Positions 1 through 8,808 of a DNA stretch of 64,000 nucleotides are shown piece by piece. Position 1 is the stretch's first letter, and each line of letters starts with the position of its first letter. The stretch is from Streptomyces sp. ISL-43 (GTDB lineage: Bacteria > Actinomycetota > Actinomycetes > Streptomycetales > Streptomycetaceae): assembly GCF_018614195.1 (NCBI RefSeq), contig NZ_JAGGOT010000059.1, positions 62,001 to 126,000 on the forward strand. Reading direction: 5' to 3'. The position numbers and the translations under genes were made by a program. Under the pieces are notes generated by a model. That model did not search any database, was not told the DNA's origin, and saw only the letters and a list, made by a program, of their open reading frames with translations.

Positions 1-162
1 GCCACCCGCATCGTGATCGCCCACCGGCTGTCCACGATCATGGGCGCCGACCGGGTGATCGTGATGTCGGACGGCCGCATCGTCCAGCAGGGCCCACCCG
101 CCGCCCTGCTCGCCGACACGACCGGTCTGTTCCACGACCTGGTCCGCCGCCAGCTGCAATGA
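1..162 (+). CDS. ABC transporter ATP-binding protein, C-terminal end (partial)
   Basis: The window opens inside this gene and only the last 53 codons are visible. The sequence [13 protein letters not shown] contains the H-loop histidine of an ABC ATPase (the switch region). It is followed by [15 protein letters not shown], the usual C-terminal strand of the exporter-type nucleotide-binding domain. The end of the protein directly after the ATPase domain fits a fused membrane/ATPase half-transporter (MsbA/MdlB-like). Substrate and full domain order cannot be seen. Confidence 0.85.
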   Translation, partial: ATRIVIAHRLSTIMGADRVIVMSDGRIVQQGPPAALLADTTGLFHDLVRRQLQ

Positions 163-442
163 CCGGCAAACGGGTGCCATTTCCGCAGTGAGCGCATTCG
201 ACCGCGGTTCCGACCCCCACGAGAGCCCAGAGCCACCAGCTCATCACCCACCACCCCTCGCGGTCGCCCCCGACTTGGTGCCCCAGGACCCGGTCAAGGC
301 GAACCGGACCGGCCTTGAAACCAAGTGCAGAGTAGGGGGCGGGCGGTTAGCCTGCCCAGTGCCCGGTGCGTCCGGCACAGGGCTTCGTCAGGGGCGTCAG
401 TCGCGCCACACCATTCTTACGGAATAGGCGAGTGGTCACCCC

Positions 443-892
443 GTGACGATCTACTTCTACGGAGCCGATGAGATCCCGCACGGTTGCTTCTCCAATTTCT
501 CCGCGCACGCCTTCTCTGCCGACGGGCTCCGGTGGCCGACCTCAGAACACTACTTCCAGGCACAGAAGTTCGCAGGGACCGCCCACACCGAGCGGATACG
601 CCGCGCGCCATCAGCCATGCAGGCCGCCGTACTAGGGCGCACCCGCTCGTATCCCCTGCGCCGTGACTGGGAAAGGGTCAAGGACGATGTCATGCGGCGA
701 GCGGTCTACGAGAAGTTCATGCAGAACCAGGAAATCCGGGTGATCCTGTTGTCGACCGGGCAGCAGGAACTCGTAGAAGACACCACCACCGACCACTACT
801 GGGGTCGAGGTTCCACGGGCACGGGCAAGAACATGCTGGGCCGCATCCTGATGCGAACGCGGACACGTCTGGCCGGCGACGACAAGGCCTGA
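443..892 (+). CDS. NADAR-domain (YbiA-like) protein
   Basis: A 149-residue single-domain protein starting at GTG. It has the NADAR signature: SEHYFQAQKF near residue 35 and WGRGSTGTGKNMLGRILM near the C-terminus. Family members act on ADP-ribose-linked metabolites. Some are N-glycosidases acting on riboflavin intermediates and others remove ADP-ribose from guanine in DNA (the DarG-associated type). Length is typical of a stand-alone NADAR protein. No riboflavin gene, DarT-like toxin or other NAD gene lies beside it, so its substrate is open. The Shine-Dalgarno sequence before the GTG is weak. Confidence 0.8.
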   Translation: MTIYFYGADEIPHGCFSNFSAHAFSADGLRWPTSEHYFQAQKFAGTAHTERIRRAPSAMQAAVLGRTRSYPLRRDWERVKDDVMRRAVYEKFMQNQEIRVILLSTGQQELVEDTTTDHYWGRGSTGTGKNMLGRILMRTRTRLAGDDKA

Positions 893-939
893 CGGTCCGG
901 TCCGGCCGGAAGGCGCGGACGCAGGGTCGGCGTTCGGGC

Positions 940-2487
940 TCAGGAGGCGGCGCGTAGGCGGGTGGCTGCGGCTTCCGCTTCCCGTACGACGTGGTCGGGG
1001 TCGATGTCGACGAGGCGGCCGTCGAGTTTGAGGGGGCGGCCGTCCACGAAGACCGCGTGGACGTTTTCCGGGCGTCCGTTGAAGACGATCTGGTTGACCC
1101 AGTCGAATCGTGGCGCGAAGTTGAGCGTGGCGGGATTGATCACGATGACGTCGGCGCGCTTGCCGGGTGTCAGGGATCCAACCGTTTCGGCCATGCCGAT
1201 CGCTTCGGCACCGCCGAGCGTGGCGAGGCGTAAGACGTCGTGGACCTGGGGGAACACCGAAGTCTCCAGCGAGCGCGCCCGCTGGAGGCCGATGGCGGTC
1301 TTCATGAGGGCGAAGAAGTCCGAGGTGTCGTTGGTGCCGCCGTCCTGGCCGAGCCCGGCTTTGACGCCGCGTCGGCCGAGCTCCGGCAGCCGCATGATCC
1401 CCGAGGCGAGGCGCATGTTGCTGAGGGGGCAGTGCGAGACTCGTACGTCGTGCGCGGCGACCGCGGCGATCTCGTCGTCGGTGAGGTGGATCGCGTGGTT
1501 CATCAACAGCCGGGGACCCATCGCGCCGATGTCCGTGAGGGTACCGATCGGGTCGTCCGCGTGCTGCTCGGCGCGTTCGAGGACGTGGCTGTTGAGCATG
1601 ACCCCGAGGTCCTGGGCGATGTCCCAGTGCAGCCGGTTGAGGCCCCTGATGGCCCGTGCCGCGTGGGTGGCGACCTGTGCCGAGGCGAGTGGCAGCGGGT
1701 CGATGAGTTCCTTCTTCGTCCGGGTGATCAGTGCGGCTTCCCGCTCGGCTTGGAACATCGCGTAGGTGAAGCGCACCCCCGTATCGGCCAGGGCCCGCAC
1801 GTACTGGACCGTCGTGTCGTACGGGATGGCGTCCACCCAGTCCACGAGCGTGGTCACGCCGGACTGTACGGAGTCGAGGGCGCCGAGGCGGACGAAGCGG
1901 TACATGTCCGCCGGCGTGATCCGGGAGAACGTTGCCCAGTTGCAGTCGGCCAGCCAGCCGAAGAGGTCTCTGTCCGCGCAGCCGCCCCGGATCGACGACT
2001 GCCACAGGTGGGTGTGGATGTCGACGAACCCCGGCATCACCAGCTTGCCGGCGGCATCGATCACCTTCGTGCCGGGCGGCGCCGGCAACCGTTCGCCCAC
2101 GGCCGCGATGACGCCGTCCCGCATGAGGACGTCCGCGTGCTCGACCGTACCCAGGGGGCCGTCACCGAGGGCGGGGTCCATGGTGAGCACGAGCGCGGCG
2201 TTCCTGAGCACGATGGCCCACCCCGCCGGCGTTCCGCCTCGCGCCGGAGCCCTCCCGGCGCCCAGGACGAGCGGACCGGCTGCGGCCATTCCCAGGCCGA
2301 ACAGAACGCCGCGACGGCTGGGCGCTCCTGTCTTCGGCGAAGGCGGGTGGGTTTCCGGCAGGACGGCAGCCGCGGGCGGGTCGGTGAGCCGTACCTCGGT
2401 CTCGGTCCGTAGCGGCTCGGATCGGCATCCGGCTGGGTCCGGTACGGGGGTTGAGGCGGCGCCGGGACACTCGCTGAGCGGGTTCAT
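940..2487 (-). CDS. Tat-exported amidohydrolase (cytosine/guanine-deaminase-like)
   Basis: The ATG at 2487 is chosen because GGGAGG lies 9 nt upstream; the open frame runs further but without support. The 515-residue protein has a twin-arginine signal ([20 protein letters not shown]) after a roughly 40-residue leader. The metal-binding amidohydrolase motifs follow: [33 protein letters not shown] and [15 protein letters not shown]. This is the arrangement of the SsnA/TrzN/MtaD deaminase-chlorohydrolase branch. It should hydrolyse an amino- or halo-substituted purine, pyrimidine or triazine outside the membrane, which is unusual for this mostly cytoplasmic branch. The substrate cannot be read from sequence. 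It stands alone, on the strand opposite its neighbours. Confidence 0.85.
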   Translation of the reverse strand: MNPLSECPGAASTPVPDPAGCRSEPLRTETEVRLTDPPAAAVLPETHPPSPKTGAPSRRGVLFGLGMAAAGPLVLGAGRAPARGGTPAGWAIVLRNAALVLTMDPALGDGPLGTVEHADVLMRDGVIAAVGERLPAPPGTKVIDAAGKLVMPGFVDIHTHLWQSSIRGGCADRDLFGWLADCNWATFSRITPADMYRFVRLGALDSVQSGVTTLVDWVDAIPYDTTVQYVRALADTGVRFTYAMFQAEREAALITRTKKELIDPLPLASAQVATHAARAIRGLNRLHWDIAQDLGVMLNSHVLERAEQHADDPIGTLTDIGAMGPRLLMNHAIHLTDDEIAAVAAHDVRVSHCPLSNMRLASGIMRLPELGRRGVKAGLGQDGGTNDTSDFFALMKTAIGLQRARSLETSVFPQVHDVLRLATLGGAEAIGMAETVGSLTPGKRADVIVINPATLNFAPRFDWVNQIVFNGRPENVHAVFVDGRPLKLDGRLVDIDPDHVVREAEAAATRLRAAS

Positions 2488-2839
2488 GTGGTGTGGCCTC
2501 CCAACGAACACGGGACGGATCGGCCTTCCCCGCACCGACGAGACGTCAGATGAAGGCGGGCAGGTTACCTGAATCGTCCATCGGGCGAATGTCTTTCCGA
2601 TAGAGGCGCGTCAACATTCTGTAGAAGCTATGTCCGCCGGGCGCCTCACCCTGCCGAGTCCGTGGAGAACGTTTCCTCGAGTCGAAGCCGGGGGAGGGTC
2701 CGGTCGTCGAATCGCTCTCGCCGTCCGGGGGATCAACAGAGGAGGGCGGGTGCGTTCGGCTCCGTGGCGCGGACCGGACCGGACTGTTGCCGGTGAGGGT
2801 CCGGCGCCGTATCCGTCCGAGAAGACAGGGGAGATCTTC
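2488..2839. other. Divergent intergenic region, no gene seen
   Basis: This 350-bp gap separates the amidohydrolase (leftward) from the HAF-repeat gene (rightward) and must hold both promoters. An open frame on the plus strand starts at 2630, but its first 70 codons lack family character. No convincing -10/-35 pair or palindrome was identified. Confidence 0.4.
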
Positions 2840-3949
2840 TTGATACCCGTAGTCCTTTCCGCGATGTTATCCGTGATGGTGGCACCATCCGCGTCCTCCG
2901 ACGCCGGCGTCGCGATGTACGAACTGCCGCTCCTGGCAGGCCACACCAGCAGTTGGGCTCAGGCGATGAACGACGCCGGAGACGTCGTGGGGCTCTCGTT
3001 GGACGAGAACGAAAACGGCCATCTCGTGCGCTGGGGTGCCGACGGCTCACTCACCCCCCTGCAGGCCATCGACGGAGGGTCGGGGGGCCACGCGGTCAAG
3101 ATCGTCGAGGACGGCACCGTAGCCGGCTTCACCGACACGCCGGAAGGTGTCCGGCATGCCGCCCGATGGGACGCGTCAGGTGTCCTCACCCGGCTTGAGG
3201 AACCGTCGGGCTACGTCGACGGCGAGGCCCAGGACATCAACAACTCCCACGTCGCCGTGGGACACCTCTCGACGGACAGCCATACGCGCCCCGTGCGCTG
3301 GGGCGCCGACGGCCGGGCGACCGAACTGCGGCTGCCCCCGCAGGCGGACGGGGGCAGTGCCGTCGGGATCAACGAGTGGGGAGAGATCGCCGGCTACGTG
3401 TTCGTGCCCGGCGAGAAGACCCGAGCCGTACGCTGGGACATCTGGGGCCGTGTCCACGATCTCGGCTCGCTCGGGGGTTCGCGCAGCAACCCGACGGCGA
3501 TCAACGACCGCGGTACCGTGATCGGCGAGGCGACCGACGAGGCCGAGGCGTGGCAGGGCGTCCGTGCCTCATTCGGGAGGAAGTTCAAAGCCCTGCCGTC
3601 CCAGGGCATCGGCGCGCGTTCCGTGAGCATCAACAACGCCGACGTCGTGGTCGGGAACGTCAAGGACCACGCCGTGAGGTGGGACGGAGACGACACCACT
3701 GAACTTCAAGTGCTGCGTGGCACGGGCAGGGTCTTCGTCAAGGGCATCAACGACGCGGGAACCAGCGTCGGCACCTCCGACGAGTTCGCCGTGACATGGG
3801 ACGCGCAAGGGCGGGTCACCGCCCTTCCCCTTCCCGCCGGCGTCGACAGGACCCAGCCGACCGCGATCAACGCGACCGGGAGCGTTGCGGGCAACGTGGG
3901 CAGCTCGAGGTCCTGGCCGGTTCGCTGGCGCGCCGCCATCTGGCGGTAA
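2840..3949 (+). CDS. Secreted HAF-repeat-like beta-propeller protein
   Basis: The preferred start is TTG at 2840: AGGGGAG lies 6 nt upstream and the first residues (IPVVLSAMLSVMVAP) form a plausible signal peptide. The 369-residue protein repeats a unit of about 45-50 residues with the core AxxINxxGxVVGxxxx...AVRWDxxGxxTxL. Examples are AMNDAGDVVG, GINEWGEIAGYV, AINDRGTVIGEA and SINNADVVVGNV. This is the pattern of extracellular HAF-repeat families and probably folds as a beta-propeller. No catalytic residues are apparent. An upstream start at 2630 is possible but would bury the signal peptide. Confidence 0.75.
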   Translation: MIPVVLSAMLSVMVAPSASSDAGVAMYELPLLAGHTSSWAQAMNDAGDVVGLSLDENENGHLVRWGADGSLTPLQAIDGGSGGHAVKIVEDGTVAGFTDTPEGVRHAARWDASGVLTRLEEPSGYVDGEAQDINNSHVAVGHLSTDSHTRPVRWGADGRATELRLPPQADGGSAVGINEWGEIAGYVFVPGEKTRAVRWDIWGRVHDLGSLGGSRSNPTAINDRGTVIGEATDEAEAWQGVRASFGRKFKALPSQGIGARSVSINNADVVVGNVKDHAVRWDGDDTTELQVLRGTGRVFVKGINDAGTSVGTSDEFAVTWDAQGRVTALPLPAGVDRTQPTAINATGSVAGNVGSSRSWPVRWRAAIWR

Positions 3950-4280
3950 CCGCCGCCTCCCTGCTCGCCTTCTCTGTCGCCGACCTCGCCTGCCGGGACC
4001 GCCCGCGTGCGGTCCGGGCAGGCGGGCGGTGACTCCTTGTGGATCTCGGTGACCCGCGCCCGCGGAATGCTTCGCGGCCCTCCGCGGGATCTCCCGCTCG
4101 AGCTCGAGTTCCTTCACCCCGATCGGCGTGATGCAGCCCGACGGCATCGGCCCCCGGAACCCCGGCGAGTGCTTCGACGTCCCCAACGGGAGCTTCTGCT
4201 CTTCGGATCCCGACGATCCAAGTGGCTGTCCTGTGGTTTGTCGCACAGTCGTCGGGCTGGCGTGGTGGTGTGTTGATCTG
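3950..4280. other. Intergenic region upstream of riboswitch, no gene seen
   Basis: About 330 bp between the HAF-repeat gene and the cobalamin riboswitch. It should contain the promoter for the riboswitch-controlled operon. Short open frames here show no family resemblance. Confidence 0.4.
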
Positions 4281-4440
4281 GGATGCTTCGGTCCGTCAAA
4301 GCGACGGCGGAACGAGGAAGCCGGTGAGATTCCGGCACGGTACCGCCACTGTGTAGGGGGAGCGACTCCGCCATAGCCACCGCCCGTTGGGGTGGGAAGG
4401 CCGGAGAAGCGTCGATCCCGAGTCAGGAGACTCACGCCGT
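4281..4440 (+). promoter_or_regulatory. Cobalamin (B12) riboswitch
   Basis: The conserved elements occur in order. GGAAGCCGGTGAGATTCCGG (4316-4335) is the GGGAA-x-CCGGTGAGA-TTCCGG region. GCCACTG (4345-4351) is the B12 box. GGTGGGAAGGCCGG (4391-4404) and CCCGAGTCAGGAGACTC (4418-4434) complete the 3' part of the aptamer. The element is on the sense strand 270 nt before the lipoprotein start. In this class adenosylcobalamin binding normally represses expression, so the operon should be induced by B12 shortage. The outer ends of the element are approximate. Confidence 0.93.
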
Positions 4441-4707
4441 CGCACCTCAATGTACCGGGGCGGATTTCCCCGAGGGAGGACGGTGGCACTCGTGTGCCCG
4501 CGTGCTTGTGTGAGTTCTGCCCTGTCGGACGGCCATGAGGGATCGCTGAGCCGGCGCGCTGTCCCGGTTCTTTCGTCCGGGCGCTGAAGACCCTTCTCTC
4601 GCCCCGGAGTTCCCCTCCCGTTCCAGCGCTGACCCCCGTCGGTCGGCTGCCTTTCCACGCGCCCCGGTGAGCCGGTGCGCGCTCGACGCACGCCTTCAGG
4701 AGCCGTT

Positions 4708-5940
4708 GTGCCCGTACGACCAGCCATGCCCGTCCGCCGTCCGGCCGCCGCTCTCGCGACGCTGCTCGCGCTCACCGCGTGCGGTGACGGCGACGTGGGC
4801 CGCCCCGCCGACTCCAAGGCCGCCGGGGCCGCGGGCGACGGCTGCATCACCGACTACGACCCGGGCAAGGACTACTTTCCGGTCAAGTCGACGCTGAAGC
4901 ATGCCAAGAACTTCTCCCTCCGGTACGAGAAGAGCTACCAGGTATTGACTGTCAACGAGCCCTATCCGAAGGGCAGGCCCGAGTCGTACGTGCTGGTCAA
5001 GTGCGGAGCGCCCAAGCCGGAGCTCACCGGCGACCTGGCCGGCGCCCAGCAGGTCACCACCCCGGTGAAGAGCCTGTACTCCGCCTCGACCACCCACCTG
5101 CCGCTGCTGTCCGAGACCGGCACCCTGGACGTGCTGACCGGTGTGGCCGGGTCCAAGCACATCAGTTCGGCCGAGGTGCGTGAGCGCGTCGCGTCCGGCA
5201 AGGTCGTCGAGTACGCGAAGGACCGCACGCTGAACGCCGAGTTGGTGATCGGGGCCAAGCCGGACGTGCTGATGACGCAAGGTACCGACGATCCTCAGTA
5301 CCCGAAGCTGCGGCAGGCGGGCATCGCCGTCGTCGCCAACGCCGAGTGGCTGGAGTCCAGTCCGCTCGGCCGGGCCGAGTGGGTCAAGGCGATGGCCGCG
5401 CTCACCGGGGCGGAGAAGCGCGCGGGCGAGGTGTTCGACACGATCGAGGGCGACTACGGCAAGGTGGCCGCCAGGGCGGCCGCGGCCGTGACCGCGGGCA
5501 AGCCGGTCCAGGTGCTGCCCGGAACCATGTACCAGGGAACCTGGAACATGGCGCCCGGCGGCAGCTACGCCGGAAAGCTGATCAAGGACGCCGGCGGTAC
5601 GTATCCGTGGGCGGACGATCCGGGCACCGGTAACCTCCAGTTGAACTTCGAGGCCGTCTACGCCAAGGGCGGTGACGCACCGGTCTGGCTCGTCGGCGAG
5701 AAGTGGGCGTCCACCGCCGACCCGGTCAAGGCCGACCGTCGGTACGGAGAGTTGAAGGCAGTGTCGGCCGGCGAGGTCTGGACGAACACCAAGGCACTCG
5801 GTCCCGAAGGGGGCAACGACTACTTCGAACGCGGTGTGCTGCGCCCGGACCTGGTACTCGCGGATATCTTCGCCCTCCTCCACCCGGACCAGGCCAAGGA
5901 CCACACCTTCACCTTCTACACCAAGGTCCCGAGAACGTGA
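4708..5940 (+). CDS. ABC transporter substrate-binding lipoprotein (BtuF/FecB type)
   Basis: GTG at 4708 is preferred, with CAGGAG 5 nt upstream. The 410-residue product has a lipobox (LATLLALTAC) after a basic N-terminus, so the mature protein is tethered outside the membrane. The rest matches the helical-backbone periplasmic-binding family used for corrinoids and iron chelates. It includes an N-terminal lobe, a mid-region with LVIGAKPDVLMTQGTDDPQY, and a C-terminal lobe ending LRPDLVLADIFALLHPDQAK. It is the first gene after the cobalamin riboswitch and overlaps the permease by 4 nt. Together these point to corrinoid uptake; an iron or cobalt chelate is the alternative. Confidence 0.88.
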   Translation: MPVRPAMPVRRPAAALATLLALTACGDGDVGRPADSKAAGAAGDGCITDYDPGKDYFPVKSTLKHAKNFSLRYEKSYQVLTVNEPYPKGRPESYVLVKCGAPKPELTGDLAGAQQVTTPVKSLYSASTTHLPLLSETGTLDVLTGVAGSKHISSAEVRERVASGKVVEYAKDRTLNAELVIGAKPDVLMTQGTDDPQYPKLRQAGIAVVANAEWLESSPLGRAEWVKAMAALTGAEKRAGEVFDTIEGDYGKVAARAAAAVTAGKPVQVLPGTMYQGTWNMAPGGSYAGKLIKDAGGTYPWADDPGTGNLQLNFEAVYAKGGDAPVWLVGEKWASTADPVKADRRYGELKAVSAGEVWTNTKALGPEGGNDYFERGVLRPDLVLADIFALLHPDQAKDHTFTFYTKVPRT

Positions 5941-7046
5941 GCACGTCGACCGCGACCCTTCCCGCACCGGCACCGCCCGTCCCGGACACGGCGGGTGCCA
6001 GGCCGGGTCGCAGGCGCCTGGCCGTGGTCGGTGTCCTCGCGGCCGGCACGGCCGCGCTGTTCGTCCTGACCATCGCGACCGGCTCCTACCAGGTGCCTCT
6101 CACCGAGGTGGTCCGGGTCCTGCTCGGCGCCGACGGCAGTGACCCGAGATGGGCCGTCATCGTCGAGGAGGTTCGGCTGCCTCGCGCGCTCACGGCCACC
6201 GCCGTCGGAGCCGCCCTGGCCGTGGCCGGCGTGCAGATGCAAACCCTGTTCCGCAACGCGCTGGCCGACCCGTTCTCCCTCGGGGTGAGTTCGGGCGCCG
6301 GCATGGGCGTGGCCGGTGTGGTCGTCAGCACCGGTGGGGTGGCCGGCGGCTTCACCGGGGATCTGGCCGGACTGGGCCGCGTGGGCGTGGTCCTGGCAGC
6401 CTCGCTCGGCGCGGGGTGTGTACTCGCCCTTGTCCTGTTGCTGTCGCGATGGGTGCGGTCCGCCGTCACCCTGCTGGTCATCGGCGTGATGATCGGTTCT
6501 GCCGCGACAGCGGTGGTCAGTGTGATGCTGGTGTACGCCCGGCCCGAACGCGCCCAGCAGTTCCTCATGTGGGGACTGGGCAGTTTCAGCGCCACGACCT
6601 GGCCCGACCTCGCCGTGATGCTGCCCGTGATCGGCGCGGGCCTGCTGGTCGCGCTGCTGAGTGCCAAGCGCCTGAACGCGCTGCTGCTCGGTGAGGACTA
6701 CGCCCGGACGATGGGCCTGAACGTGCGTCGCAGCCGGGATCTCGCCCTGCTGGGTACGTCCCTGCTGGCCGGGTCCGCGACCGCGTTCTGCGGCCCGGTC
6801 GCGTTCCTCGGTCTGGCCGTGCCGCATCTGACGCGGGTAGCCCTGGGGACCTCCGATCACCGTGCTCTCATACCGGCGTCGATGCTCGCGGGGGCGTTCC
6901 TCGCCCTGGCCTGCGCGTTGCTGAGCCAGCCGCCCGGAATGGACTCCGTGCTGCCGTTGAACGCGATCACGTCTCTGTTCGGAGCCCCGGTGGTCATCAC
7001 GTTCCTGATCCGCAGCCGCCGCGGAGTACAGGGGGTGACCTCATGA
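5937..7046 (+). CDS. FecCD-family ABC permease, probable cobalamin uptake
   Basis: The GTG at 5937 overlaps the lipoprotein stop (GTGA), so translation is coupled. The 369-residue protein is a FecCD/BtuC permease with about ten membrane segments. It has the family motifs RLPRALTATAVGAALAVAGV (first conserved block) and LADPFSLGVSSGAGMG (G-V-S-S-G-A block). The coupling-helix region for the ATPase lies around LLGEDYARTMGLNV. One permease gene implies a homodimer in the complete BtuC2D2F-type complex. The cytoplasmic N-terminus is Pro/Ala-rich. Riboswitch control favours a corrinoid substrate over a siderophore. Confidence 0.9.
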   Translation: MSTSTATLPAPAPPVPDTAGARPGRRRLAVVGVLAAGTAALFVLTIATGSYQVPLTEVVRVLLGADGSDPRWAVIVEEVRLPRALTATAVGAALAVAGVQMQTLFRNALADPFSLGVSSGAGMGVAGVVVSTGGVAGGFTGDLAGLGRVGVVLAASLGAGCVLALVLLLSRWVRSAVTLLVIGVMIGSAATAVVSVMLVYARPERAQQFLMWGLGSFSATTWPDLAVMLPVIGAGLLVALLSAKRLNALLLGEDYARTMGLNVRRSRDLALLGTSLLAGSATAFCGPVAFLGLAVPHLTRVALGTSDHRALIPASMLAGAFLALACALLSQPPGMDSVLPLNAITSLFGAPVVITFLIRSRRGVQGVTS

Positions 7047-8107
7047 CGGACGTCACTTCTCTGGCCGCCGGCGGACGGACCGCCACGGAGGCCGCCCCGC
7101 GAGGTCTGGCCACCCGAGGCCTCAGCGTCGGCTACCGCTCCCGGTCCCCGTGGGGGCGCGGCACGCGGCGTGCCGTGCTGTCGGGCCTCGACCTCGTAGC
7201 CCGGGCGGGCGAGCTCACCGTGCTGCTCGGCCCCAACGGCGCCGGTAAATCGACATTGCTGCGCACTCTGTGCGGGCTGCTCCCGCCGCTGTCCGGGCAC
7301 ATCCGCCTGAGCGGAGACAGTATCGAGCACCAGCCACCCGCGGCCCTCGCCCGGCGCCTGGCCGTCGTCCTCACCGACCGCATCGACGCGGGACTGCTCT
7401 CCGCTCGTGAGCTGGTCTCTCTCGGCCGCCACCCGCACACCGGTTTCACCGGGCGCCTCACACCGGCCGACCACGCGGCGGTCCAGTGGGCGCTGGAGGC
7501 GGTGGGTGCGGGTCATCTTGCCGACCGGCCCGCCGCGGAGCTGTCCGACGGCGAGCGCCAGCGCGTTCTGACCGCCCGGGCCCTGGCCCAGGAGCCCGAG
7601 GTCGTCCTGCTCGACGAGCCGACGGCATTCCTCGACGTGCCCTCGCGGGTGGCGCTGACGGTACTGCTGCGCGATCTCGCCCGGGACAAGGGCCTGACGG
7701 TGGTGGTCAGTACGCACGACCTGGAGCTCGCCCTTCGGGTCGCCGACGCGGTCTGGCTCGTCGACCGCGACTCCCGCGTGCACACAGGGGCGCCCGAGGA
7801 CCTGATCCGTACAGGGGCGGTCGGCGCGGCCTTCGACGCCGACCATCTGGCCTTCGATCCGCTCTCGGGAAGCTTCGGGCTGCGCCGCCCCTCGCGGGCG
7901 TCCGTGGCGGTGGACGCCCCGCCGGAGCTGCTGCCGCTCCTGGAACGCGCCCTCGCCCGTGAAGGGCTGGCGGTCCGGGAGGCCGGGCCTGGCGGGGAGG
8001 CGCAGGTGAGCGCCGACGCGGAGGGCGGGCTGACACTGCGCGGGCCGCACACCGTCGTGCGCACCCGCAGCTTTCACGAGCTGGCCCGGGCGGTGCGCGC
8101 ATGGTGA
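7043..8107 (+). CDS. ABC transporter ATP-binding protein, probable cobalamin uptake
   Basis: It starts in the ATGA overlap with the permease. The 354-residue protein carries Walker A (GPNGAGKSTLL, around residue 70), a Q-loop region, the signature ELSDGERQRV, Walker B (EVVLLDEPTAFLDVPSR) and the H-loop (VVSTHDLELALR). This is the FhuC/BtuD class. About 100 residues follow the catalytic core, a C-terminal extension longer than in FhuC. Its role is unknown, though it could interact with the next gene product. Confidence 0.9.
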   Translation: MTDVTSLAAGGRTATEAAPRGLATRGLSVGYRSRSPWGRGTRRAVLSGLDLVARAGELTVLLGPNGAGKSTLLRTLCGLLPPLSGHIRLSGDSIEHQPPAALARRLAVVLTDRIDAGLLSARELVSLGRHPHTGFTGRLTPADHAAVQWALEAVGAGHLADRPAAELSDGERQRVLTARALAQEPEVVLLDEPTAFLDVPSRVALTVLLRDLARDKGLTVVVSTHDLELALRVADAVWLVDRDSRVHTGAPEDLIRTGAVGAAFDADHLAFDPLSGSFGLRRPSRASVAVDAPPELLPLLERALAREGLAVREAGPGGEAQVSADAEGGLTLRGPHTVVRTRSFHELARAVRAW

Positions 8108-8808
8108 CCTCCGGAGTCCTGGCGCAAGTCGCCGCCATCGGTCCGTACTTCGCCGTGACCGCCGGGCCGCGCGGCGACAGTGCCGGCTTCAGGCCGCTGG
8201 CCGACCTGTACACGGATCGCAGCGCGCTCGAAGGGTACGTACAGGCGGTGGCGCAGCGCCTCGGCACCGGCCAGCGACGCGTGGCCGCCTCCACCCTGCA
8301 TCTGGGGACGGCGTCCCGGCTCTGGTCGGTCGCGCTCGCCTGCACGGCACTGACCGGCCGCGTCCCCGATCTGGGCCCGGACCGGCTGTGGTGGCGTCAG
8401 GCACGCACCGGACCCGTCGACCTCTGGCTCCCCGAAGTGCGCGACCTTCCCCGGAAACCGGCAGAGGCGCTGCACGAAACGGTCGCCGTGCAGAACCTGA
8501 TGCCGCTCTCCGATGCCATGCACCGGGTGTGCGGCGTGTCTCCGCACACCCTGCGCGGCAACGCCGCATCCGCGCTGGTCGGAGCTCTCCGTGTCCTGCT
8601 CGCCCGCGCCCCGCACGCCCCGTACCAGGTCACACCCCTCGCCCGCGGCCTCCTCGAACAGGCACCGCTGGCCGGCGCCGGCGCGTTCGACACGGCTCCC
8701 GGCGGGGCGATCGGCTTCCGTCGCCGCAGCTGCTGCCTGTACTACCGGGTCCCCGGCGCCGGCACCTGCGGCGACTGCGTCCTCAACCAGAAGGAAACAA
8801 CCGCATGA
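8101..8808 (+). CDS. FhuF-like [2Fe-2S] reductase-family protein
   Basis: It overlaps the ATPase gene by 7 nt. The 235-residue protein ends with the FhuF iron-sulfur motif: adjacent cysteines (RRSCCLYYRV), ten residues, then CGDC. In E. coli FhuF this C-C-x10-C-x2-C motif binds a [2Fe-2S] cluster, and the protein reduces iron in imported ferric siderophores. A conserved central part (NLMPLSDAMHRVCGVSPHTL) matches the family. In a B12-riboswitch operon the substrate could be Co(III) corrinoid, or an iron complex if the transporter carries one. That assignment is inference. Confidence 0.82.
   Translation: MVTSGVLAQVAAIGPYFAVTAGPRGDSAGFRPLADLYTDRSALEGYVQAVAQRLGTGQRRVAASTLHLGTASRLWSVALACTALTGRVPDLGPDRLWWRQARTGPVDLWLPEVRDLPRKPAEALHETVAVQNLMPLSDAMHRVCGVSPHTLRGNAASALVGALRVLLARAPHAPYQVTPLARGLLEQAPLAGAGAFDTAPGGAIGFRRRSCCLYYRVPGAGTCGDCVLNQKETTA

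Noticed and set aside
2161-2470. Minus-strand 102-codon frame near the amidohydrolase start
   Set aside because: It overlaps the real gene in another frame and is Arg/Pro-rich without motifs.
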